This document shows, piece by piece, positions 52,923-64,000 of a stretch of 64,000 nucleotides of DNA. Origin of the DNA: Phoronis australis (taxonomy: Eukaryota; Phoronida; Phoronidae); the NCBI GenBank assembly GCA_002633005.1, contig NMRA01000204.1:337645-401644 (forward strand), in the 5' to 3' direction. The position numbers and the translations under genes were made by a program. Position 1 is the stretch's first letter. The number at the start of each line of letters is the position of its first letter. The notes under the pieces were generated by a model. That model saw only the letters and a program-made list of their open reading frames with translations. It searched no databases and was not told the DNA's origin.

Positions 52923-53968
52923 CAATAGCCAAACTGACAGCTCTCACAGGTAAAGGACAAAACAAGTGGACAAAACAGCAACCAAGTAATAAGCAAGTTC
53001 ATTCGGTTATTGCCAGATTTTTGTATTTTCACTTTGAAGTGAGCTGCCAGCTCAGCTATCATTCACTTCAGGCAGACAGCTCAGCTCATAACTCTGTCTG
53101 CAGTGGCCCTTACAAAGGTTTGTTTTTCAATGGGAATTCCACTACAAACTTTTAGAATTGGAAACAGCCAGACATGATGAGATAGTAAATCTTCAGGTCT
53201 GGCGTTCATTGAATGATTGTATGTTAGAAATATCTCAAGTACTTCAGATAATATTCAACAGTGTTAAAAAAGCAGGCAACCCACTGAGCAATACATGATG
53301 TTTACAATAAGTAGTGCTATGGGCTAGAGACCAGTTGGGACTGGTAACAGGCAAGTTATGTTGGGAGTCAAACCCAAGTATCAGGGAGATGCCTCTGCAA
53401 TGCTGAGTCACCGCAAAGCAACACTAGGAATTCAAGGCACATCCAAAAATTTAAACCTGGTATTTCTGCATCAGTAAGTGAACACGAAATGATAGAAGTT
53501 CTTTCACTAGAAACAGGATATTTCATTTTCACACATACCTATAACGCTACTGTCGAGATTTTAGATTAATTATTCAAGTCGTACAAGATTGCAGTCAGCT
53601 CCGATGTTTCCAAAGAATGCAAAAAATCAACAATTCCTTGCTGGATGAGTAGTGACATTGTGTGAAAAAAGGTAAAAAAAAACAGCTTGGCTCAGAAAAA
53701 TGGATGCATTCAAGCATACATGTGTAAATCATGAATAATGCCTAATGGAGAGAGACTTGACATGGAATCCTATCCATTTCCAGAATGCGTGGCCTCAGGG
53801 GGTCTGTAACACAATACCATAGTACTTTTTGTGATGGGGTGATCTTTGTTTCTAGAACGGTGGAATGTTGATACCACAGCACAGTTAACTGGCTAAAGGA
53901 TCACTTGGAATATGGCGTGTACTTAGTGTGAGCAACCCCCAAGAGGCAGAATAGTACACTATCATCCT
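52923..53968. repeat. Second apparent haplotype duplication, copy 2
   Basis: 1,046 bp copy of 51,874-52,921. A 22-bp minisatellite begins about 30 bp after its end, which may have helped break the assembly. Confidence 0.9.
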
Positions 53969-53994
53969 CGTTATGAAGATAAGTCACACATCAA

Positions 53995-54120
53995 CGCTGG
54001 TGTAGACACACGCCAATACTGGTGTAAACGCGCACCAATACTAGCGTAGACACGCGCTAATACCGGTATAGACACGCCCCAATAGGGATGTAGAGACACG
54101 CCAATACCGGAGTAGACACC
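53995..54120. repeat. 22-bp minisatellite, about 5.5 units
   Basis: Units resemble GTAGACACGCGCCAATACCG, with variation in length and sequence. Confidence 0.9.
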
Positions 54121-57100
54121 TAACTTCAGTAAGAGTGGTTTTGTCGCCTTTTGCAATTAGCTCAAATACCTGTTTTGATGGTCCAGCAGTACCCCCCTAC
54201 CAGTAATAAGGAAGACAGCCAGGGAAGAATCCTGATCGTGGCATACATATGGATCGTATCTTATCCTTCAGTTCGAGATGAGTAAGCCTAAGTGTTCAAG
54301 CATGCGCTGGAGTTCTAGAGTTAATATGCTCAAGTATTTCTTGAAACTAACCATCCAACATTGCAGAGGGGGGGTGCAGAGAGGGGAAAACAGCTTCAAC
54401 CATTTTTTCTGCCTAAACTGGTCCCTCATTTAATACCATGTTTGAAATTCTGGACCTATGGTAAGAAGGATCTGGGCATGGGTATGTAACAACAGCCTTG
54501 CGATAAAATCTGTGTGTGTAATCCACTCAATGAAGAGTATCCCAGATATTTCCCGGCAAGACAATTGTGCATTGTTTGGAAAATGTCTGGTACTGGTAAC
54601 AACACATGCATAACAAATTGTCAAATTAGATGATACATAAATCCAGTCAAGCGTTGTCAAGCAGTATCGTGATATGAATTGATTCCATGCTTTTTTTAAT
54701 CTAGAGTCTCAGGATATGTATTTAATTTGCTACTTCCTCAGTTGGAGTTCATATCTAGACATTATCGATCAACGTTTGAAAAAGGGAGCATAAAACATAT
54801 ATTGTATAACGCGTTAACTATAGCTGCCGCATGTCAAACCATTATTGTCAACATCCCCACGACGACTGTCGCGATTGTCAAGAAATCGGGTTCAGATCAG
54901 CACCAACTAGTATACAAGGCATGTATGTATGAGAACACAGTCAGTTGCCACTGGTGAATAAAATCCACGAGTTAAAATGAAACCAATCGTGTCCAGGGGC
55001 GTACATCTAGGAGTTTCACCGAAATGTGTCGGCCTGTCTCGGAACCTTTATGGCTTATTAGAAAATTCAGCTTCCAGTATTTGTACAGACTAGCGCCATC
55101 TCATAACTCATCAATCTGCATAAGTTATCTCCATTCCTTCAGTATTAATTACATGTCATAAATCAGACAATACATCATTTTTATTACAATCCTGAGGGCG
55201 AGGAATTCAGCTTTCAAAAGTGCTACAATTTCCCCTTGTTATTAGCATGACAACTTTTATGCTTATTAAAACGAAACCTACAGATTGAAGTTGAGTATTA
55301 ACAGACTATCCGCAATCTGGAAACATGTTTTTCACTCCACCCATTTCTGCTTATAGCCTGTTGAAACCATGTGTACAACTCCCAGTCATATCCACCACAT
55401 CCAACAGGAACATGGAAATGCCAAGATCTGACAGTATGTAAACAACCACTAAATATATCCCAAAGTTTGTTTACCTGCTGCCAGAAGGCAGTACAACACT
55501 AGAGCACTACTGAGCTCAGCACCTCTTGATGTACACAGTTTGCACTGTTATCAAGCTGGTGTCTGATGACTTGCCCCCCAAACATGAGTGGAGAATGGAC
55601 GTGGCAAACCACTAAATAGGGTAAAAATTGTTCAATATTGGGACAAATTGCTAGAATAACTATGTTTTTGTATTTTTCAGAAGATTCCCACAGTACATTT
55701 TAGCAATTAACCAAATGCTGTAACAAACCTAAACCAAAACCTAAAGGGTACTATAGCACCCAAACTTCCAAAATAAAAAGTAGCATCTGTACAGTAGAAA
55801 ATTTGATTTTTTCATTTTTCCATGAAAAATGTCATGGGCCCAAGTTAATTATTTTCCATGTTCGTGATCCATATCATAGTCATCATAATACTTTGAAACA
55901 ATGTGACCACCAACAACAATGCTAGCAGCAACTGAAAAATGAAAAGGGCAATCCAAAACTGATGATATTTTCCTGTGATAACGTTGTGATGTACATTTCC
56001 CTTCTACAGTGAAACTATGTCATTCATCCTATAAAATAAGACCTTGCCATTCCAATAGAATATCTTCTACACTAAAACATATAATGCTAAGTACTCAAAT
56101 ATCTCAAGAACACCTCTTTCAAGCTTGAACAAGAAGTGCTTAGAATTATATTTATCTTAGGATCACAAAAATGGTAGCTGAAGTTTTCCAGACTAAAGAG
56201 AAGGAGATTTGTGCAACTGTACGCAAATGTTCAGGATTAGCCAAGCAGACAGTTAATGGATAATTCCGTACACTCAGCTTCTCCTGATTAGAATGCTTAA
56301 GCGATTCTCTTTGAAAAATACATTAAAACACCGCATCTCAATAAGAGGCCACCGTGCTGAGCTATATTTCTGAGTGTAAAAAATACGGGAGCAAATAGTA
56401 AACGGTAAAGGCCTTTCATGATAGGTTTAAACACTATACATTGATATCAGCAGGGACGAAATATTTGAAGCCATTCATCTTTTCACAGACATTTGAACAA
56501 TGAAATCTTCTACCTTATGAATTATGAGAAATGTGATCATCTATGACAACAAATGATGGTTGGATGACTACATTTACAGACTGGAACATCCTCAAATATT
56601 TTTGCTGATTAGTTTCTGTTACAGGGACACCATCGGTTTCACGGATACAAAATGCATTTTTTTGATTATCATCAGACACTGGATAGACTTCTTGAAGTTA
56701 TTAGCTTGGACAAAATCTGTTATTTTATAACAAATCGCCAAATCTCATCCTTGTATGCCAGACATTTGCTGAACTCAAGGCCATGTCTGTGCCATTTAAA
56801 GACACTTTAAAATGCTCTGGTATTAACAAGTGGGATTTGGCTCAGCAGCGGATTATTCAGCTACTACAGGCCAGCTAGTGAGTTAACTTCTACCCTCCAG
56901 CTAATTTCTGTAAAATAACTTTTCTTAACCGAAAATGTCCTTTAAGAGTACAAGGACAACTTTGCGAACGGGACTTGTTGAGATGGTCACGTTGTTAATA
57001 ACGATGACAATTCTTTATGTTGGGACAAAAATGGTTGATTAAAAATTGGCATTTTTGTTCAAAATTTTGTCAGCTACGGGAATAAACAACCCAACTTAAC

Positions 57101-59683
57101 AACTCGGGGAAAACTTTCTTAGTGTTTATTTTTAGGAGTAATTCCACGAAGTGAAATTTCATTTTTTTATCACATGGTATCCCAAACAAACAAACTTTTA
57201 CTGTAAATAGCTTTAATACATCTTGAGTAGGTCTCATTAGGTTTCCCCTTAAGGCAATGATTGACTTTGATATCAATAAAGAACGCAACAATATCCTTTG
57301 TAATGGTGAGTGAGTTGTGTATAGCCAGAACAATCAACAAGGGTACTGCTAGTAAGAAGGCTGTAATCCCATCTCCACTCAAATAGGGTTAATTTCACCA
57401 ATTTCAGATGAGAATAACAACCAACAATTCCTCTTTTTCATTTTCCATATCTTCTGACAAAGATGTGTTGGCTAATAGAAGCTATCTAGGGTAGAGAAAT
57501 GGAACATGTTAAAAGCATCAATTTTGTGCTACACACCAACAGGGTTAGTTAGTTTTAGGACCAGTTACCACATCAATGGCGCATAAAAATTTTCTTATGG
57601 TCTCACATGGGCCAGTGGGTGCAAAACAATTGAGTCGCAATCATGCCTCATATTGCCATGAATAATATGAATGGCATTCAGATTCTAATGCAAGGGCAAT
57701 GTAAAGCAGGCCCTCAAAATTAATGTCTGTGACCAAAAAAACATTAGCACTAGATCAAGTATACTGAGCATTAAAATATAAAGATCTCAACTGTGCATTT
57801 ATGTGTCTTGTCTACTGTTTAGACCAATCACTAACGGTCCCTTGTAACAGAAGAAATCACATTAAAATCCTCCCCCCCAAATACTGACGTGACCCATAGG
57901 TCTTCCAAGTTGGTCCAAAAGCCATTTTTTTCTAAAACGATCCTTGGCTACATAGGTTTCAGGGAAAGCAAGAAAAAATCACTACCGTAGTTATCTGCCA
58001 CAATGTGTCCTGACCTGGTGAAATATTACCGTAAGGAAGTAATGGTCATGCACATGAAAAGTGAGCAGACAGGCTGCCCAGTGCCTAGTGGATTAGTTAT
58101 TTTCTTAGTTTTACACTAATAGGGAAAGCCAATTCTTTGTCACCTTTGAAATAGTAACATTATCACCCTATGCATTATGAAAACAGCTTCATCATGCCAA
58201 GTCTTCAACATCAATACTCAAAAGGTTTGAGTTAAGCACATCCAGAGGCTACATCTGTGCACCAGTTGTTCTATACATTACCAATAGTAATCTATGCTTC
58301 TTGACACCACCACCAGGTGTATACATATCTCACTCACTGTTGTCACAGGTGGCTTTGTTCGTGTTACCTGGCTGGGAAACATAGCAGCAGAGCGAAGCCA
58401 CAAAACTGACAGAAATGTTGGACTTATTACCGTAGCAACTGGGGAGACTTTTAGGAGTTAAACTTAATCGCGCTCAAATGTATTAGTAAATCATTGACAG
58501 AACAAGAAAATTTTTGAGACATATCAACGCTTGGAGCGGCTCTAACCCAAAGAAGCAAGCTTGTGATTCACATTTATCAAGTTGGTTTCAAACTTGTCCC
58601 TTGCTCAGATGAGAAGTGACTTCTGTGTTTGCAAAGAATTGACCCTTCGTTATCGTTATACCATGAGAGCATACTCAGGGCATAAAATGACGCCGCGTGA
58701 ATAATTGACAAGTAGATTCTCCGTCTCCAGGAATAATGAACTGTCAGTTCTTTCCAAGCTCTGTTATCACCTTTAATTTCACAAAGGGACAACACAAGTC
58801 TAATTTCATTAAGGAAGCAGTTTAAATTAAAAAAGTTGTTTTTTGTGGTGGAAACGAGTTCATTACCACTATAAGTATTTATTATTCAACAAATCTACCA
58901 TCTGAAAATTTAACATTTGATAACTGTTTCTGCAATTTCTACATCAAAGACATATTCCAGTGCCTTGTCACTTCTCTTCGACTTTTTCAAATTTTTCTTG
59001 TGTTGAAACTGCGCGTCACATCATGTATCATACCCTGTGATTCCGTTTTTAAAATAAAAGCTTCTCTCTTGCTCCAAAACACAAACTAATTATCGGGTTT
59101 CATACCATAAAACCACAACACCTCAACATCCAACATCAAAGTATTAACACCACATGAAAGCAACAATAACGGAGCTCAAAAATAACACATCGCATGTTTG
59201 ATGTGTGCTTCCCAGAGTCTAGGAAGTTTGAGATAAAATCGCCCAGGAAATGCGACAAAATGCTTCCTCTCTAGGTTCTGGAACTAATGAAGTGTGTATT
59301 GTTAGAAAAAAATGTGTGAGTCATAGATTTCACATGATTATTAAGACGAACCACGTTGATATCACAGACAGGAAATAGAGACCAGGTTTTGTGCACAGCA
59401 CGGGAAATGTTCCATGGATTTGTTAATGGCATATGATTAGTACAGAGAAGAATTTTCTTGTTAACACAAATGATTTAGAAGTACAATGCAGCACTACTTA
59501 GGTCAGGTGAAAGAATGGTGAACCTTTCTGTAGAAGCATCCAATGAACTCCAGTGTGTCCGCGGTTTTATCCCGTGTACCCCGATGGGGACCCTGACTCG
59601 CTGGTTAAAAAAAACAAAACAAAGACCAAAGATGGCGCTGCAGAGGGCCTTACAGTTGATGACGTAATACAGTACAATTTTAC

Positions 59684-60042
59684 TTTAAACTCCATATTGC
59701 CTTGTTACACTGGCTAAAAATTGCAAACTGAATTAGGAATTATACTCTCATAAAATCAGTCTCATAATCTTTCTTACCTTGACAGGATTCTATTTACAAG
59801 AATGACAAGAACGCCAAAATTATCAGCAATTCAGGAAAACACTTCAGAGTTCATTGGGAATGACCAACACTAAATTTATTACTTCAAAAATGGCACATGT
59901 ACGCATTACCTGTGACTCAAGTAGATAACGGAAATAGAATCCCATCACTGCAAGGAATGTTATCAAACAGCTTTTGTTCAGAGCAAAAGGTCTAATACAA
60001 TTTTTTAGACATTTAAGCAGGGTATATTAATGTAGTTTTAAA
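59684..60042. mobile_element. Foldback MITE family C, copy C3
   Basis: About 359 bp. The left arm contains CTCATAAAATCAGTCTCATA and CTTACCTTGACAGGATTCTA; the right arm is its diverged complement, ending GCAGGGTATATTAATGTAGT. It also shares AAAATTATCAGC with the centre of C1. Confidence 0.75.
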
Positions 60043-60439
60043 TAAACGATCTTGACAAAAACATGGAAAGGGAGGACCCCTAAGAGGAAGTAGAGTGAAA
60101 AAATAGTTCAACAACATTTTACCCTATTAAGCGCAGTATCAACAAGCAACCCTTCTATCAACAAGCAACCCCAACAAAGCCCCTCCTCCCTTCACATTCA
60201 ACACCTCTGTTTTGCGGACTGTGTGTGTCGCTCAGTGGGAAAGCACGACTCCAAGACTTCTTTGTTCAAAAACAACCATCACAACTCCTCTCAAAATAGA
60301 TGGAATAAACAGCAGAGTTACGCAACTCCCCTGTGGAAAAGGTTAACTCTATTCTATGCTCTAACTTATGACAAACGCCCCAGTTAGCCGTTCATACTGA
60401 CTGGCACTTCCGTAAGGATGTAGGTATGAAAAGTTCTTT

Positions 60440-61213
60440 AGGTTATATTGGCCCCTACAAAAATGTTCAAATTTAGCTCCTTTTTGGAGCATTATACCTC
60501 AGAAATGACTGATAAGATTCAAATGAAACCTTCAGACACCATGGCTCATGCACTGTGCTCCAAAATGCTCTCAAGATTTATTTTTGAAACATTCCTTTTT
60601 TGCATGAGAGGTTATCGAAAATAGGAACATTTTATGATTTTCATTACATAATTCAAAAGTTGTATAATGTGAAAACGATATAATTTACAAAACTGTAACA
60701 GCATTTTTGAGATTACATCTTGAATATTTACTGATTCCATTGTTTTGTTATCAATGTACATGTGGTCGCATGACTCAATGTACACGTGGTCACATGACCC
60801 AATTAACGGTAGATTGGTAAAAAACAGTGCGGGTGGCCTGATGCCATTTGCGGTGCATCTGACTTGCGCAGGCCTCATGGTTGGGCCCACTGCATCTAAC
60901 ACCTGAGCTAAAAGCACAAGAGCCCTGTTATGGTTCCTCGTGAAGGAAGTCTGCCCGTCTCCTATATGAAAACGGACGGACATTTCCATTTGTTGCCATG
61001 CACAATATGTTGTAGGCATGTAACAGTGCCATGCAGTAGGTTGCTCCTTAGACTATAAAAAGCTGGGCAAGACTCTACAGATTGGTAAAACGCAAACATC
61101 AATTTCCAGAGGCCTTTAACTTTCAGAAAATATATAGGCTTACTCAGTTAAAATTTGCAGTTTGAACATACTTGGCAAAACACACAGACTTCTCGATAAC
61201 GTTCTCCATAACA
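60440..61213 (+). mobile_element. TIR element family A, copy A5, interrupted by a nested insertion
   Basis: Left part (from AGGTTATATTGGCCCC) includes CTCAGAAATGACTGATAAGA and GCATGAGAGGTTATC; the right part resumes at 61,091 and ends near CTCCATAACAT. The 256-bp insert at 60,823-61,078 separates them. Confidence 0.8.
60823..61078. mobile_element. 256-bp insertion flanked by a 12-bp target duplication
   Basis: AGATTGGTAAAA occurs at 60,811-60,822 and 61,079-61,090, bracketing sequence absent from all other family A copies. On the minus strand the insert ends next to a T run and contains TTTTAGCTCAGGTGTTAGA, loosely like a pol III A box. Could be a SINE; the class is not certain. Confidence 0.7.
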
Positions 61214-61844
61214 TGAAAGACAAGTGGTGCTCAAGTCGCTTGAACAACAAGGGCACTGTAGGGAGATGGCCAACTGTTAAAATAAGATTACCATAACCAG
61301 ACAACAAAAAAGAGGAATGGCCATGACGAGACTCCGTAACTGCTAAGTAGGGCAATCTTCGTTTACTAAAAACCAGGTTTTATGAATTGTCATCTACTTT
61401 GGATCAATACTCGACATTGAAACTGTGGCAAATGATGTGTTCTAGAAACAGTAACACTGACACAATTTCCATGCCAATCTTATAAAAATAATCCTACTGA
61501 TCAAGTCAGTCATAACAGACCACTGGTACATTTTCTATGCATTATGAATGAAATGCACTTTGCACACAGCAATTGTTGAATAGTCCCAGCTGAATATCAG
61601 AAATATTTTGATATTTAGTAAAAAAATTTACTTGAACAAACTACCAAGTGGGCTCGGTGCAACCGTCCTTACAGAACATTTTGTCAAGACTGATATCCAT
61701 CGAATGTCATCTAAAATATTTGATGTTGCTTGCAAAAATGTCCCTCGGCAAAACTGAGTAACAAAACTCATGCTCATAACGCAACACAGAGATATCAAGC
61801 TCCCATGCAGATATTAAAATGGAGATATTAAGACCCCATCATGT

Positions 61845-62515
61845 GATACCAAAATTGCACTCCCACTACTGAATGATACTGAAATACTGTATTCTCCATC
61901 CTAAGCAACAGTGATATACTGTGTGCCTACTAAGCGATACTGATATACTGCATTCCCATGACTATACGATACTGAGATACCGTGCTTTCCTTACAAAGCA
62001 ATACTGATATATTGTGTGCCCACTAAGCGATACTGAGATACTGCGATCCAACTACTATGTAATACTGAGATACTGTGCTACCATTAAGCAATGCTGATAT
62101 ACTGTGAGCTCACTAAGTGATACTGAGATACCATGCTCCAACTATTAACTGATAATGAGATACTGCGTTCCCACTAAGTGATACTGAGATTAGAGGTACT
62201 TCACTCCCACTATTAAGCAATCTAGTGAAAGAACATCAATTAAGACAAAAAAATCTCACACTGTTTATGAATAAAACAAGATATTTAAATTTCAACATCT
62301 TTCCTGGGTTGTGCAAGTACATCGAAACATGTCCAAATTTAAAATATCTTGTTTTATTCATAAACAAATATTGGGATACTGTGTTCCCACTAATGAATGA
62401 TATTAAGATACTATGTTCCCACTTCTTCGTAATACTGAGATACTGTACTGTCATTACTAAGCGATACTGAGATAATGTGCTCCCGTTGGTACGTGATACT
62501 GAAATATTGACAACC
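61845..62515. repeat. About 30-34 bp tandem array, interrupted
   Basis: Imperfect units of the form AAGCGATACTGAGATACTGT then GTTCCCACTA, about 17 recognisable copies. A hairpin-forming stretch at 62,263-62,365 interrupts it. Confidence 0.9.
62263..62365. repeat. Hairpin with 30-bp arms inside the tandem array
   Basis: GTTTATGAATAAAACAAGAT plus ATTTAAATTT is repeated inverted after a roughly 42-bp loop, with a single-base indel. As a result both strands encode the same short peptide LFMNKTRY. Confidence 0.9.
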
Positions 62516-63263
62516 CATACCATGTGTAAGGCAGTCTGATGTCAGCAATATGATTGTGAGGAAACAGCACCACACCTGTAACAACACTGGTCAACTGGAC
62601 AGACTTTCAGCATGACATGAAGTATAAACAAAAGTAAGGTATTTAAGGTTGAATACCAACACGCTAGGCTTTATACCATTGTCATTATGCAAACTGGAAA
62701 CAACTTTCTCCATGACTTAGCCCCAGGGTGTAAAAAAATCATAACAAATGTCTTGCGTGATAGTAGGTCAGCCATAAAATACATGGGAATATCTTATTTA
62801 CTTCAGCAAGACCAGATGCTTTGTACAAACAATACCAGACTTCGTCTTTTTCTTGTTGCCCATTTAACTGTGTTTATCCACCAAGAAACCCCTGTAATCG
62901 GCTCAAAGCAAAAATCTTAGGAGGATCCCAATAAACTAGGAATCAGCGACCGCTGATTTTGAAGTACGTGTGTTCATTAGCTCCTGGCAGGATTTAAAGT
63001 TGCACTACCAACCAAGTTCAAGGTCATTGTTTCATGAAAGGTGACTTGAGACTGATTCAGGAATCTGGTTCTATGCTACACCAAACTATGTTTGAAAAAT
63101 AACATAATCTCACTTAAGCCAAAGTACGCAGTAACTGAGAAAGCACCAGTAACTGCTAATAACTGAGACGATCTAGTGTAAAACATCTTTATATTATGAC
63201 ATGTAAATAAGTAAATGGATGAACCTTTATTCGCTTACCGTGGAATGGGAAAAAAACCACGGG

Positions 63264-63498
63264 TCTGTTTCGAGAAAAGTGACTAATACTCGAGTAAGAA
63301 ATTTAACGGTTCACACAATAATTTCTGAAAACTGATTAAATCTCATAGAGCAAAACTGCAAAGTCCCTGAAAATATACGTCTAACTTCTAGTTACTACAA
63401 GTTCCACAAATTATTTCTAGACTTGGCCAAACATTTATTCAATAACAGAGAAGTGGTAAGGTAAGTCCACTGTCTTCACTCACATTTCATGAAACGAG
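63264..63498. mobile_element. Foldback element family B, copy 2
   Basis: TCTGTTTCGAGAAAAGTGAC at the left and TTTCATGAAACGAG at the right. The internal GCAAAGTC-CTGA-AATAT and AAATTATTTCTAG align in order with copy 1. Confidence 0.65.
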
Positions 63499-64000
63499 TC
63501 CGGCATTACTGAAACACACTCCTGGTGTAAAATCAATGTTCTTTACAGGCGTGTTTGGCTCTCTGCATTAGGGTATCCTGTTCATTATCTTTTGCTTAAA
63601 CTGAAATAGGTTGCAACAAAACCTATGAAATTCCAGATGGCCACACACTGCTTCTGTGGCTGAAACTAACCCCCACAGACAATCAACTGTCATGGGCGTT
63701 GTCCCTCACAACCACATACTGCGAGTTGTTCACCAGCCCAGAAATCTTCTTCAGTTTGAACAAGCAGCAAGCGGATACTAGTTTCACGACTAAAATCAAT
63801 TTCATTTTGACAGAAGGTTCGGCGTGGGGTGGGAGGCAGTATTGAACCCCTAAATACATTTTCAGACGAAGTGAAACTGTACTACGCAATTTTATCTCAA
63901 AAACAACAACACTTCAGGAATAGCAGAGCATGTGAAAAGGTGAATAATACAGACTGCAGAGAATGGCATGCAATGGACCTGTTACCTGAAAATCGACAAA

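Larger units (their letters stand above)
51704..64000. other. Region upstream of the visible ANKRD50 exons, no supported exon
   Basis: Earlier ANKRD50 exons are expected on the minus strand, but none could be recognised up to the window end. Contents: haplotype-like duplication 51,874-53,968, minisatellite at 54,000, elements at 59,684, 60,440 and 63,264, satellite at 61,845. Between about 54,130 and 59,550 I see no repeat or coding structure worth naming. Confidence 0.5.

Noticed and set aside
54150-54200. Short minus-strand stretch reading Val-Leu-Leu-Asp-His-Gln-Asn between splice-like sites, as a further ANKRD50 exon
   Set aside because: Joining it to the 51.6-kb exon would leave the ankyrin repeat about six residues short; probably chance.
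1-64000. CRISPR arrays, operons or bacterial elements
   Set aside because: Regular direct repeats here are ordinary eukaryotic minisatellites; the genes are spliced animal genes.

Overview
The window is a piece of an intron-dense, AT-rich animal genome. It carries the 3' two thirds of one gene and the 3' end of another, arranged tail to tail, embedded in many short non-autonomous DNA transposons and minisatellites. Typical introns are 0.4-1 kb, the proteins are close to vertebrate orthologues, and allelic copies differ by roughly 1-2%. This suggests a highly heterozygous invertebrate bilaterian, perhaps a marine lophotrochozoan, but the species cannot be named from sequence alone.

Region 1 (798-24,744, + strand) is TAF1, the largest TFIID subunit. 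I can place 28 exons. Every splice phase closes, and together they encode 1,280 residues from within the conserved HAT/DUF3591 core, through the zinc knuckle and two bromodomains, to the acidic C-terminus. The N-terminal part lies upstream of the window. A second copy of the bromodomain-2 exons (17,831-19,224) begins exactly at a single-N gap and looks like an uncollapsed haplotype, not a third bromodomain.

Region 2 (24,745-34,862) is the convergent intergenic space: the TAF1 3' UTR, the presumed ANKRD50 3' UTR and repeats, with no gene I can support. Region 3 (34,863-36,358, 37,174-37,360 and a 63-nt exon at 51,641-51,703, - strand) is the C-terminal part of ANKRD50, an ankyrin-repeat protein linked to SNX27-retromer endosomal recycling. 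It ends in a class I PDZ-binding motif. Its 14.3-kb intron and the sequence above 51.7 kb hold only repeats, two more N gaps and a second apparent haplotype duplication (51,874-53,968).

The most unusual structure is the relation between local tandem repeats and splice sites. Three TAF1 introns begin with a tandem repeat whose unit contains the 5' splice site itself (24 bp x 8, 53 bp x 2, 50 bp x about 4). One ANKRD50 splice acceptor abuts a 149-bp tandem duplication, and one ANKRD50 donor lies exactly at the edge of a foldback MITE. Four or more small TIR/foldback element families recur across the window, one with a nested 256-bp insertion flanked by a 12-bp direct repeat.
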